This document shows positions 5,772 to 13,911 of a DNA stretch of 15,643 bases, in pieces (the first letter of the stretch is position 1; the number at the start of each line of letters is the position of its first letter). Location of the stretch: NCBI GenBank assembly GCA_027000105.1, contig JALTOP010000266.1, positions 1 to 15,643 on the forward strand, read 5' to 3'. The position numbers and the translations under genes are program-made. This DNA is from Planctomycetaceae bacterium. GTDB lineage: Bacteria; Planctomycetota; Planctomycetia; Planctomycetales; Planctomycetaceae. The notes beneath the pieces were generated by a model. It ran no database searches. It had not been told where the DNA came from and was given only the letters and a program-made list of their open reading frames with translations.

Positions 5772-7295
5772 ATGAAGCATTCGTCGACCGCGGGATCATT
5801 CTGGCATCGATTCCCCCAAGCAAACTCGGTTCGATCGCGACGGGAGTTTCTTCAGGAATCGGGAGGTGGGCTCGGGGCGATTGCTTTGGCGGCGATGTGC
5901 CTGCAGGATTGCGCAAGTGCTGCCAGTTCATCGAACTCTCGTACATCGATCACATTTCCGCAATTTCCTGCGAAGGCCAAAAGAGTGGTTCAGCTTTTCA
6001 TGGCCGGGGCTGCCAGTCATATCGACCTCTGGGATTACAAACCGGAGCTGATCAAACATCACGGCGAGCCGTCCGATTTCGGTGAAAAAGTTGAAACATT
6101 CCAGAATGGCCTGGGGCCGTGGAAGAAGCCGGTTTGGGACTTCCGGCCGTACGGTGAATCGGGAAAAATGCTCAGCGATGTCGTCTCGGATTTGGGAGCC
6201 TGCGTTGATGACATCGCTTTTGTCCACAACATGGTGGGGAAAACGGGCGTCCATTCATCAGCGACTCTCCTGCAAACAACCGGTTTCAACTTGCCGGGCT
6301 TTCCGGGTATGGGAAGCTGGATCAGTTATGGTTTGGGTAGCGAGAATGAAAATCTGCCCACATTCGTCGTTCTGCCTGATAAACGTGGCTTCGCTTCGAA
6401 TGGAGCCAAGAACTGGGACGCCGCATTTTTGCCTTCGGAGAATTCTGGAACCGTTATTTTTCCCGGTCGCCAGACACCAATCAACGACCTGTATCCACAT
6501 CGCAAGGGAAAGTACATCACAACAAAAACCGAGCAGGAAACGCATCGCCTGCTTGCCCGATTGAACAGGGAACATGCCCAGACACGTCAGACAGAAGCCC
6601 GGCTCGATTCGCGCATTCGTTCTTACGAACTGGCTGCCCGGATGCAACTGGCTGCCCCGGAAGCTCTCGATATTTCCAGGGAACCGGCCTACATTCAGGA
6701 TATGTACGGGATCGAGCGGGGTTCTGCACATTGGCCCAAGGAAATCAACTCTCGTGAAGAAATGGACTACTTCGGCAGAAAATGTCTGATTGCTCGACGA
6801 TTACTGGAACGCGGTGTCCGTTTTGTACAAATCTGGTCCGGTAACGATAACGGTTTCCCCAGACGCAATTGGGATTCCCACGAAGACGTGGAAAGAGACC
6901 ATGGCCCATTGGCAAACGGAATGGCCCGTGGCTCGGCAGCACTGATTCAGGATTTGAAACAACGGGGCATGCTGGAGGATACGATTATACTCTGGACGAC
7001 CGAGTTTGGACGGATGCCTTCTACACAGGGAGGAAAGGGACGCGATCACAACCCGTACGTTTTCACCAACTGGCTTTGCGGCGGTGGAATCAAGGGGGGC
7101 GTCTCTTATGGCCCGAGCGATCAGTGGGGATATAAACCGCTCGATCGCAATCATTTCACGCAAGGTTATGATATTCACGCCACCATTTTACACCTGCTTG
7201 GCATCGATCACACTGCACTCACCTATCGGCATAACGGAGTCGACCGCCGTCTGACCGATGTGCACGGTCATGTGATTAAAGAGATTATTTCCTGA
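5772..7295 (+). CDS. DUF1501 family protein, Tat-exported (orphan copy)
   Basis: The product is 507 aa. An excellent AGGAGG ribosome-binding site at 5761-5766 fixes the ATG at 5772. The N-terminus has a twin-arginine signal: SRREFLQ (R23-R24) followed by a GGGLGAIALAAMC hydrophobic run, so export in folded form is expected. Family features include FMAGAASHIDLWDYKPEL (about 75-92), GMGSWISYGLGSENENLPTFVVLPD (about 178-202), GVRFVQIWSGNDN, WDSHEDVERDHG, LWTTEFGRMP and GRDHNPYVFTNWLCGGGIKGG, ending in a helical DIHATILHLLGIDH segment. DUF1501 proteins belong to the alkaline phosphatase/sulfatase-like superfamily, but no reaction is established. They usually sit next to a PSCyt1-DUF1549-DUF1553 gene; this copy has none beside it and follows the secreted lyase-like protein by 200 bases. 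Confidence 0.93.
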   Translation: MKHSSTAGSFWHRFPQANSVRSRREFLQESGGGLGAIALAAMCLQDCASAASSSNSRTSITFPQFPAKAKRVVQLFMAGAASHIDLWDYKPELIKHHGEPSDFGEKVETFQNGLGPWKKPVWDFRPYGESGKMLSDVVSDLGACVDDIAFVHNMVGKTGVHSSATLLQTTGFNLPGFPGMGSWISYGLGSENENLPTFVVLPDKRGFASNGAKNWDAAFLPSENSGTVIFPGRQTPINDLYPHRKGKYITTKTEQETHRLLARLNREHAQTRQTEARLDSRIRSYELAARMQLAAPEALDISREPAYIQDMYGIERGSAHWPKEINSREEMDYFGRKCLIARRLLERGVRFVQIWSGNDNGFPRRNWDSHEDVERDHGPLANGMARGSAALIQDLKQRGMLEDTIILWTTEFGRMPSTQGGKGRDHNPYVFTNWLCGGGIKGGVSYGPSDQWGYKPLDRNHFTQGYDIHATILHLLGIDHTALTYRHNGVDRRLTDVHGHVIKEIIS

Positions 7296-7341
7296 TGCAA
7301 CTCCCGTGCCTCAAAGAATAGATGGAACGAGTAACAGTAAC

Positions 7342-7362
7342 GTAGGGCCGGTGCAACCGGCC
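7342..7362. repeat. GTAGGG-prefixed perfect hairpin (REP-like)
   Basis: GGCCGGT-GCA-ACCGGCC (7346-7362) is a perfect 7-bp stem with a three-base loop. It is preceded by GTAGGG (7342-7347), which overlaps the stem by two bases. The same GTAGGG prefix precedes the hairpin at 7632-7643, suggesting a dispersed repeat family with variable stems. Confidence 0.7.
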
Positions 7363-7392
7363 GGATTGGAAAAACGGTTGGTGAGAAGTTAT

Positions 7393-7419
7393 CACGCCAA
7401 GCCGCAATGACGCCAAGAG
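7393..7419 (-). repeat. 8-nt periodic repeat array, left
   Basis: On the minus strand this reads as CTTGGCGT, CATTGCGG and CTTGGCGT in a row, three degenerate 8-nt units of form CTTnGCGk. It is oriented opposite to the similar array at 7513-7537. Confidence 0.6.
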
Positions 7420-7512
7420 TTTTCAAATCGTATGATAAAACAAATGAGATCCAGAAGAACGAATGAAATCACCTTGAGATGTTTCCCTTCTTTACTCTTT
7501 CTCTTTCCTTTT

Positions 7513-7537
7513 CTTTGCGGCTTCGCGTCTTTGCGCG
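7513..7537 (+). repeat. 8-nt periodic repeat array, right
   Basis: Three units, CTTTGCGG, CTTCGCGT and CTTTGCGC, follow each other without gaps. Together with 7393-7419 they make a long imperfect inverted repeat around about 93 bases that include the pyrimidine tract. Confidence 0.6.
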
Positions 7538-7575
7538 ATACCCTTTTCTCGCAACGGCCAGGCATTGTAAGCGGA

Positions 7576-7589
7576 ACGGCGCAAGCCGT
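7576..7589. repeat. ACGGC-GCAA-GCCGT hairpin
   Basis: A perfect 5-bp stem closes a GCAA loop, a GNRA tetraloop type that is unusually stable in RNA. It is probably a member of the same intergenic palindrome family. Confidence 0.55.
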
Positions 7590-7625
7590 CCGGTAGTGGC
7601 CACGCGATAATGAAATACCAGAACT

Positions 7626-7643
7626 GTAGGGGCGTCACGACGC
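7626..7643. repeat. GTAGGG-prefixed GCGTC-AC-GACGC hairpin
   Basis: GTAGGG (7626-7631) is followed directly by GCGTC (7632-7636), a two-base AC spacer and GACGC (7639-7643). The prefix is shared with the element at 7342-7362 while the stem differs. Confidence 0.55.
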
Positions 7644-7700
7644 ACTCTCGTAGCATCTTTCGCGGGGGGAGGTCGTTGAAGATGGGAAGGTGATTCAAAA

Positions 7701-8585
7701 CTATTTGAGATGTTTTTTGAACCAGGCAACTGTTTCATCAAAGGCCCGTTTGTGCTGTTCGCCCTGGAAACCGTGGCCGGCACCTTCCATGACGATCAGT
7801 TGGCTGGGAACTTTTGCTTTCTGGAACGCCGCATAAATGTTACGGCTGTGTTTGATCGGTACCAGCGTATCCTTATCGCCAGCAATCAGCAGGGTGCTGG
7901 CATCATCACTGGTGACATGAACCAGGGGAGAGCAGCTTTTCGCCTGTGCCAGGCTGAGATCCAACGCAGGAAACTTTTCATAGGCCGGCAGATGTTGCGG
8001 CGCTTCCCACACCATAATCTGCAGATCGGTCGGAGCAACCCAGGCGACAACTGCTTTCACCCGGTCGCTCACCCGTTGAACAGGGTCTGTTGCTTTGGGG
8101 TTCCCGCTGTCCGAAGCGGTTCCCAGCATCAACGACAGATGCCCGCCAGCGCTTCCCCCGTAAACTCCCAGGCGATCCGGATCGATATGAAATCTCTCAG
8201 CATTCAATCGGATATACCGGACACTTCGGCGCACATCCTCGACCGCTTCCGGGATTGAAAATTTCGGGCTGCTACCATGTCGGACAGCAAAAACGGTAAA
8301 ACCATGATCGGTCAACGGTTTGGTCCACTTTGCCAGAACATCCGGCGGAGCCCATCTCGAGTACCATCCACCACTGACCATAAACAGAACACCGGCTCCG
8401 TTTGCGTTCTTTTTGGGCGTCAACACATCGAACGTCAGGGCGAGGCCATATTTGTGACCATAAACAACATCGGGGGTGACATTGAAATCTGCAACAAAAT
8501 CTGCAACTTCCGTATCATCGGCAACAACAGAATGGCAAAGAAAAATCGACAAGGCGAAAATAGTTAGCAAAAAACGGGTGTGCAT
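7701..8585 (-). CDS. Secreted alpha/beta hydrolase (esterase/lipase family)
   Basis: The product is 294 aa. Residues 1-22 are a signal peptide (MHTRF, then LLTIFALSIFLCHSVVA). The hydrolase core shows FMVSGGWYSRWAPP (68-81) at the oxyanion-hole strand, EDVRRSVRYIRLNAERFHIDPDRLGVYGGSAGGHLS (116-151) with nucleophile S145 in a GGSAGG elbow, acid D239 in GDKDTLVP and H271 in GAGHGFQG. The layout matches the COG0657-like esterases, a group that includes acetyl-xylan and feruloyl esterase relatives; the HGG motif is replaced by SGG. A role in removing acyl groups from polysaccharides outside the cytoplasm is plausible but inferred. The ATG at 8585 is chosen over the longer frame (to 8660) because AGGA lies 7 bases upstream and the signal peptide starts there. 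It follows the DUF1501 gene on the same strand after 254 bases, so a shared transcript is possible but not obvious. Confidence 0.9.
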   Translation of the reverse strand: MHTRFLLTIFALSIFLCHSVVADDTEVADFVADFNVTPDVVYGHKYGLALTFDVLTPKKNANGAGVLFMVSGGWYSRWAPPDVLAKWTKPLTDHGFTVFAVRHGSSPKFSIPEAVEDVRRSVRYIRLNAERFHIDPDRLGVYGGSAGGHLSLMLGTASDSGNPKATDPVQRVSDRVKAVVAWVAPTDLQIMVWEAPQHLPAYEKFPALDLSLAQAKSCSPLVHVTSDDASTLLIAGDKDTLVPIKHSRNIYAAFQKAKVPSQLIVMEGAGHGFQGEQHKRAFDETVAWFKKHLK

Positions 8586-8608
8586 AGTTGCATCCTGACC
8601 AAAAGGAG

Positions 8609-8638
8609 AACGAATTGCTGAATAGAACAACGAATTGC
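8609..8638 (-). promoter_or_regulatory. 10-bp direct repeats spaced 20 bp upstream of the hydrolase
   Basis: On the minus strand GCAATTCGTT occurs twice (8629-8638 and 8609-8618) with a 20-base period, about two helical turns. The nearer copy ends 24 bases before ATG 8585. The spacing and position suit an operator or activator pair; no regulator is identified. Confidence 0.4.
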
Positions 8639-8839
8639 AGGGTTTTGTTCCGGAGTACAAAACCGGGGGTGAATCATTCTTTTGTGTGACGAACTTTTGT
8701 ACGACGAACAGGATTCTCGCAAGACCTGCCTGCCGTTTGGTTGAGAATTGAACGCCGGAACGTCAACCCGATTCAGCAAAATAACAGCCGGACTCCTTCC
8801 CCCGGAATTTCCTTTCACCTGGAATTTTATTGAACGAGA

Positions 8840-10306
8840 TCAGGAGAGTATTCCTCTGACCGGCCCATTATCCAACACGCCGGTAATTTTCAAATCCAAT
8901 CCCTGGAACGGGATGGTGAATCGGTTGTGATCGATACCGAGGCAATGCAGGATTGTGGCGTTCAAATCGTGGATGTGAACCGGATTTTCGAGGACGTTGT
9001 AACTGAAATCGTCCGTTTCGCCGTAAACAATTCCCGGTTTGATACCGCCTCCCGCCATCCAGATACAGAAGTTTTTCGGGTGATGGTCGCGACCGTAGTT
9101 CTTTCTGGTCAGTTTCCCCTGACAGTAAACGGTTCGACCGAATTCGCCTCCCCAAATGACAAGCGTATCTTCCAGTAAACCGCTTCGTTTCAGATCGTTA
9201 ATCAGTGCCCAGGCGGGCTGGTCGACATCCTTGCATTGATTCACCAGATCTCTGGCGATATTGCCATGCTGATCCCAACCGCGATGGAATATTTGTACGA
9301 ATCTGACATCGCGCTCCGCCATCCTGCGGGCCAGCAGGCAACTGGCTGCAAAAGTTCCCGGCTTTGTGACGTCAGGGCCGTACATATCGAGAGTCTGTTT
9401 GGTTTCTCCAGAAATGTCAGTCAATTCGGGAACGGAAGCCTGCATGCGAAAGGCCATTTCCGCCTGATCAATCCGCGCCCGCGTTTCAGGATCGCCAATT
9501 CTTTCAAACGTTTGTTCGTTCAGAACGCCCAGCCTGTCCAGCATGCTGCGTCTGGTTGCGCGGTCAATCCCTTCCGGGTTCGACAAAAACAGCACGGGAT
9601 CGCCCTGAGCCCGCAGAGCCACCCCCTGTGTGGAAGTTGGCAGAAAGGCGGATCCCCAAAGTCGGTTATACAGTGCTTGTGCCTGTTGGCGACCTGTCCA
9701 GGTTGGTGTCATCACGACAAACGACGGGAGATTGTCGTTCATCGAACCGAGTCCGTAACTGAGCCACGACCCCAAACTCGCCCTGCCGGGCAGTTGGCTT
9801 CCGGTGCAGATGTAAGTAATAGCGGGGTCATGATTGATCGCCTCGGTGTTGACTGTTTTGATAATGGCCAACTCATCCACCATTTTTGCATGGTAGGGAA
9901 GAAGCTCGCTGACCCAGGCTCCGCTTTTTCCGTGCTGGGCAAATTTGAACTTGGAAGGAGCGATCGGCAACGACGCCTGCCCGGAAGTCATTGTTGTGAT
10001 ACGCTGCCCCTTTTGGATCTCCGGCATCTTCCGTAAATCTTCGTTGAACAGATCGTTCAGTTTCGGTTTGTAATCGAACAGGTCAATTTGTGAAGGTGCC
10101 CCGGCCATGAAGAGATAGATGGCCCGTTTGGCTTTCGGAGCAAAATGGGGAAGATCCGGCAACCCTCCACTGGCAACGGCTTGTTGTTTTGGCATCAGTG
10201 AGGCCAGCGCAGCCGTTCCCAGCCCCATTGCAGCACCACCAAAAAAATGCCGGCGAGTTTGCTGTAAAGCATAATCAGTCAATGGCGATTTCTGGAGAGG
10301 CTTCAT
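8840..10306 (-). CDS. DUF1501 family protein, Tat-exported (paired copy)
   Basis: The product is 488 aa. The ATG at 10306 is preceded by AAAGGTGG. It yields a twin-arginine signal, QQTRRHFFGGAAMGLGTAALASLMP (R18-R19), cut somewhere near AVASG. Family landmarks are FMAGAPSQIDLFDYKPKLNDLF, GSWLSYGLGSMNDNLPSFVVMTP, ERDVRFVQIFHRGWDQHGN, WGGEFGRTVYCQGK, GRDHHPKNFCIWMAGGGIKPGIVYGETDD and DLNATILHCLGIDH. The superfamily is alkaline phosphatase/sulfatase-like and the reaction is not known. It is divergent from the PSCyt1-DUF1549-DUF1553 gene across a 357-base control region; these two families are commonly neighbours and are likely partners in the periplasm. It differs clearly from the copy at 5772, so this is not a recent duplication. 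The open frame extends to 10402 but lacks a signal peptide there. Confidence 0.93.
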   Translation of the reverse strand: MKPLQKSPLTDYALQQTRRHFFGGAAMGLGTAALASLMPKQQAVASGGLPDLPHFAPKAKRAIYLFMAGAPSQIDLFDYKPKLNDLFNEDLRKMPEIQKGQRITTMTSGQASLPIAPSKFKFAQHGKSGAWVSELLPYHAKMVDELAIIKTVNTEAINHDPAITYICTGSQLPGRASLGSWLSYGLGSMNDNLPSFVVMTPTWTGRQQAQALYNRLWGSAFLPTSTQGVALRAQGDPVLFLSNPEGIDRATRRSMLDRLGVLNEQTFERIGDPETRARIDQAEMAFRMQASVPELTDISGETKQTLDMYGPDVTKPGTFAASCLLARRMAERDVRFVQIFHRGWDQHGNIARDLVNQCKDVDQPAWALINDLKRSGLLEDTLVIWGGEFGRTVYCQGKLTRKNYGRDHHPKNFCIWMAGGGIKPGIVYGETDDFSYNVLENPVHIHDLNATILHCLGIDHNRFTIPFQGLDLKITGVLDNGPVRGILS

Positions 10307-10663
10307 CAGACCACCTTTAGTGTATGTTAGGGAAACTGCTATCAGGGGAGGGAATGTGCAGACACGGCAGCAACCGCGATCAGTGATATTATCTGCTCCC
10401 AACGTGCAAGTATCAATTGAAAAAACGTTTTTTTGAGGGAGCTCCTGTTTTTTCAGGAATATATGGCAGCGAACATTTCTGTGGTTTACAAATGACGCAC
10501 CGATACGGATAATTTCGGTTGATGATATGATGTTATCCGGTATGGAAAGAGGAAATCAAGCCAGGTTGAATGTCCTGCCAAGTTGTCTGTTCAGTTGGCA
10601 CGGGATGGGAAGCCGCTGAATCACGCCCCGCCTGTAACTCCTTCCGATTTTCGAGGTTGTACG
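10307..10663. promoter_or_regulatory. Divergent control region between DUF1501 and PSCyt genes
   Basis: This 357-base gap should hold the promoters for both divergent genes. No canonical sigma-70 promoter is clear on either strand. It contains two dyads, TCCTG-TTTTTT-CAGGA at 10443-10458 and the larger one at 10503-10543, plus a T-rich run near 10427-10434. Confidence 0.5.
10503..10543. promoter_or_regulatory. Inverted repeat upstream of the PSCyt gene
   Basis: ATACGGATAA (10503-10512) is mirrored by TTATCCG-G-TAT (10533-10543), a 10-bp dyad with one extra G in the right arm. The gap is 20 bases. It lies about 120 bases before ATG 10664 and could be a regulator site or a leader hairpin. Confidence 0.4.
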
Positions 10664-13600
10664 ATGAAAACCGAGATTGTTTGTTTCGCCGTGATTTTCG
10701 CATTCGCTTTTTCTCCTGATGCTTTTGGAGAAGAACAGATCGGTTTTGGTGACAACGTTCGCCCGATTCTTTCGACGAAATGTTTTGCGTGTCATGGGCC
10801 GGATGCCGAGCAAAGAGAGGGCGGGTTTCGTCTTGATGAAAAATCATCTGCATTGGGTGAAGGGGATTCCGGAGAGAGGATTATCGTTCCCGGCGATCCT
10901 GAATCGAGTGAAATGATCGTGAGAATTCTTTCGGACGATCCCGATTTGGTGATGCCCCCGGAAGATTTCGGGAAGGAGTTGACCCCGCAGGAAATCGAGA
11001 CGTTGAAACTCTGGATCAAACAGGGAGCCAAATGGCAGAAACATTGGGCTTACGAAGCTCCAGTCAAGTCGCAATTACCGGAAGTCAGGCAGGGTGATTG
11101 GGTACGGCAACCGCTGGATCGCTTTATTCTTGCCCGCCTGGAAAAGGAAAACATGAAACCGGGAAGCCGGGCTGATCGCATCACATTGATCCGGAGAGTC
11201 ACTTTCGATTTGACCGGTCTTCCGCCTTCGATAGAGGAGGTCGAGAATTTTCTGAAAGACGATTCTCCCAACGCTTACGAAAAAGTGGTTGATCGCCTGC
11301 TGGCTTCTCCCCGATACGGTGAGCACATGGCTCGCTACTGGCTCGACGCGGTTCGCTACGGTGATACACACGGTTTGCACCTGGATAATTATCGCGAGAT
11401 GTGGCCGTACCGCGATTGGGTTATACGGGCCTTCAACAGCAATATGCCCTACGATCAGTTTGTGACGGAACAGCTTGCCGGGGATCTGCTGGAGAATCCG
11501 ACACAGGATCAGCTTGTCGCCACCGGCTTTAATCGATGTCACGTTACAACCAGTGAGGGAGGTTCCATTGCCGAGGAGGTTTATGTTCGCAATGTGGTCG
11601 ATCGTGTGGTGACATTCGGAACGGTTTTTCTGGGGGCAACATTCGATTGCAGCCGCTGTCACGATCACAAATTCGACCCCTTTACGATGCACGATTTTTA
11701 CTCTCTGTTCGCCTACTTCAACAGTATGGATGGCAATCCGCTCGATGGAAACAGAAAAGATCCGCCTCCAGTAATCCGGGTTTTCACACCGGAACAGAAA
11801 AAACAGCTTGCCCAGTACGACAGCAAACTGGCCGCACTCAATCAATCATTGGCGGCGATCTCTCCCCGTATCAGGGAGTTACAGAAAAAGTGGGAACCTG
11901 TTGCGCTTCAACAGAGTGAGCAATATAAATCGGTCGAGGCGAGCTGGCAGGTTCTGACTCCGGAAAAGTATGTTTCGCACGGGGGAGCCACGTTGAAACT
12001 GCTTGCTGATCAGTCACTGCTGGCCAGTGGCAAGAATCCGTCCCGGGAAATTTACGAAGTGCAGGCAAATCTTCCCGGCACAGACTGGCTTGCAATTCGA
12101 CTCGAAGGATTGATCGACCCGTCATTAACCAACGGCGGTGCAGGGCGAAGTGCGAACAGCAACGTTGTGCTCACGGAATTTGAAGCCTACGTCGCTTCAC
12201 CCAATAACCCTGAAAAGTGGGAGCCGATCAAATTCCGAACCGCACAGGCAGATTATGAACAGGAAAATGGCGACTTCAAAGTGTTGAACGCGATCGATGG
12301 AAAACGGGAAACCGGATGGGCCATAGCAGGACACCAAAAGAAAGAAAATCGTGTCGCATTTTTCGTGGCTGAAAAGCCGTTCGGATTCCCAGAGGGAACA
12401 CGATTGAAAATCATATTGAAGCACGAATCCCCGTACGGACAGCATCAATTCGGACGATTTCGGCTTTCAGTCAACAAAAAGAATCCGATAGCGACGCAAC
12501 TGCCGGCGGATATCCTGGCGATCCTGAAAACAAAACCGGAACAGAGGAAGAAAGAGCAAAAGGCGAAGCTGCGAAAATACTACCGGGAAAAAGTTGTTCA
12601 GGATAAAGAATTTGTTGACTTGACCAACAGGAAAAATAGCCTGAAAAAAACGCGAGACGACTTCTACAACAAAATTCCGACGACGCTGATTTTCCGGGAA
12701 ACAAAGAAGAAGAAAAAATCCTACGTTCTCAAACGGGGTGAATACGATCAGCATCTTGAGGAGGTGTCCCGTCGTACTCCCTTATCACTGCCTGAGATGA
12801 AAAAAGAGTGGAGCAACGATCGGCTCGGCCTGGCAAATTGGCTGGCTGACGAATCAAACCCGCTGATGGCTCGTGTGACCGTGAATCGTTTCTGGCAGCA
12901 ACTGTTCGGTACGGGTCTTGTCAAGACTGCGGATGACTTCGGATCACAGGGAGAAGTGCCCAGTCACCCGAAACTGCTCGATTGGCTGGCTGTCGATTTT
13001 CGTGAATCGGGTTGGGATGTCAAACGCCTTTTCAAAACAATGGCCATGTCGGCGACCTATCAGCAATCTTCCAGACTCACACCTGCACTGTTCGAAAAAG
13101 ATCCTGAGAACCGACTTTATGCCAGAGGGCCACGTTTCCGGCTCGATGCGGAACCGCTCCGCGATCAGGCATTGTTTGTTTCCGGTTTACTGGTGGAAAA
13201 ACTGGGAGGGCCAAGTGTGAAACCTCCCCAGCCTGCCGGATTGTGGTACGCGGTGGGCTACACCGGCTCCAACACGGCTCGCTTCGTACCCGATACAGGA
13301 CCGGAAAAAATTCATCGCCGTACTGTTTACACATTTTTGAAACGGACGGCTCCACCGCCGGAAATGTCTACCTTTGACGCTCCTTCCAGAGAGTCGAGTT
13401 GCGTGCGCAGAGAACGGACCAATACGCCGATGCAGGCACTATTGCTGTTCAACGATCCGCAGTATCTTGAATGCGCTCATGGACTCGCTGCCCGCGCCAT
13501 GAGGGAAAAGGGGGGCTCTCCTGAAGCAATCGCAACTTACATGTTCCGGCTTTGCACGTCGAGAAAACCGAATGCGAAAGAATTGAAGGTATTAGTGGAA

Positions 13601-13771
13601 GGCTATCGGGAAGACTTGAAGCGATTCTCCGCGTCTCCCGAAAAGGCGGCCAGTCTGGTTAAACTGGGCAGCCCTGAAATCGCCAAAGGTCTTCCGGCCG
13701 ACGAATTGGCCGCCTGGACGGTCTGCGCGAATATCCTGTTGACGGCGGATGAAGTCATCACGAAAAACTGA
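10664..13771 (+). CDS. PSCyt1-DUF1549-DUF1553 cytochrome protein with internal beta-rich domain
   Basis: The product is 1035 aa. Residues 1-22 are a Sec signal peptide (MKTEIVCFAVIFAFAFSPDAFG). A planctomycete cytochrome C domain follows, with heme site C40-F-A-C43-H44 in STKCFACHGPDAEQREGGFRLD and a candidate axial Met97 in DLVMPPED. DUF1549 (PSCyt2) spans about 146-350 and has a second CxxCH, DCSRCHDHKFDPF (C329, C332, H333). A coiled-coil (about 376-420) leads into a beta-rich insert (about 424-602) containing NVVLTEFEAYVAS, NAIDGKRETGWAI and GRFRLSVN, reminiscent of an F5/8-type (discoidin) module. Lys/Arg-rich helices (about 615-700) precede DUF1553 (about 717 to the end: NRFWQQLFGTGLVKTADDFGSQGE, RLDAEPLRDQAL, RERTNTPMQALLLFNDP). 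Export, heme attachment and partnership with DUF1501 are expected; the reaction is unknown. GAGG 7 bases before ATG 10664 fixes the start. Confidence 0.93.
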   Translation: MKTEIVCFAVIFAFAFSPDAFGEEQIGFGDNVRPILSTKCFACHGPDAEQREGGFRLDEKSSALGEGDSGERIIVPGDPESSEMIVRILSDDPDLVMPPEDFGKELTPQEIETLKLWIKQGAKWQKHWAYEAPVKSQLPEVRQGDWVRQPLDRFILARLEKENMKPGSRADRITLIRRVTFDLTGLPPSIEEVENFLKDDSPNAYEKVVDRLLASPRYGEHMARYWLDAVRYGDTHGLHLDNYREMWPYRDWVIRAFNSNMPYDQFVTEQLAGDLLENPTQDQLVATGFNRCHVTTSEGGSIAEEVYVRNVVDRVVTFGTVFLGATFDCSRCHDHKFDPFTMHDFYSLFAYFNSMDGNPLDGNRKDPPPVIRVFTPEQKKQLAQYDSKLAALNQSLAAISPRIRELQKKWEPVALQQSEQYKSVEASWQVLTPEKYVSHGGATLKLLADQSLLASGKNPSREIYEVQANLPGTDWLAIRLEGLIDPSLTNGGAGRSANSNVVLTEFEAYVASPNNPEKWEPIKFRTAQADYEQENGDFKVLNAIDGKRETGWAIAGHQKKENRVAFFVAEKPFGFPEGTRLKIILKHESPYGQHQFGRFRLSVNKKNPIATQLPADILAILKTKPEQRKKEQKAKLRKYYREKVVQDKEFVDLTNRKNSLKKTRDDFYNKIPTTLIFRETKKKKKSYVLKRGEYDQHLEEVSRRTPLSLPEMKKEWSNDRLGLANWLADESNPLMARVTVNRFWQQLFGTGLVKTADDFGSQGEVPSHPKLLDWLAVDFRESGWDVKRLFKTMAMSATYQQSSRLTPALFEKDPENRLYARGPRFRLDAEPLRDQALFVSGLLVEKLGGPSVKPPQPAGLWYAVGYTGSNTARFVPDTGPEKIHRRTVYTFLKRTAPPPEMSTFDAPSRESSCVRRERTNTPMQALLLFNDPQYLECAHGLAARAMREKGGSPEAIATYMFRLCTSRKPNAKELKVLVEGYREDLKRFSASPEKAASLVKLGSPEIAKGLPADELAAWTVCANILLTADEVITKN

Positions 13772-13911
13772 ACAACCAGGTTCTGATCTGATCGACGAGA
13801 AGGCTGCGGCTGCCAACACGGTGGGAAAACCAGACGGTGATGTGATGGCCATTGCCGCTCGTATGGGAGTGGTCGCAGTTGTGAGCGTCGTCAAAGCTGT
13901 CCGGGTTGGTA

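Larger units (their letters stand above)
7296..7700. other. Gene-free spacer rich in small palindromic and periodic repeats
   Basis: This 405-base spacer separates the convergent DUF1501 and hydrolase genes. It holds three short perfect hairpins (7346-7362, 7576-7589, 7632-7643), two oppositely oriented 8-nt periodic arrays (7393-7419 and 7513-7537) and a nearly pure pyrimidine tract at 7482-7516 interrupted by one A. Open frames here are made of repeat sequence and do not look coding. It resembles the mixed REP-like intergenic repeats seen between convergent genes in many bacteria, and it may also terminate transcription from both sides. Confidence 0.7.

Noticed and set aside
7393..7537. CRISPR array or insertion sequence in the repeat-rich spacer
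   Set aside because: There are no equal-length direct repeats with unique spacers, no cas gene, no transposase frame and no target-site duplication; octamer periodicity and isolated hairpins fit REP-like repeats better.
9236..10036. 266-residue plus-strand open frame inside the second DUF1501 gene
   Set aside because: The opposite strand encodes a complete conserved DUF1501 protein; this frame is its antisense shadow without a family signature.
11075..11845. 256-residue minus-strand open frame within the PSCyt gene
   Set aside because: It is antisense to the well-conserved DUF1549 region and has no recognisable domain or start signal.
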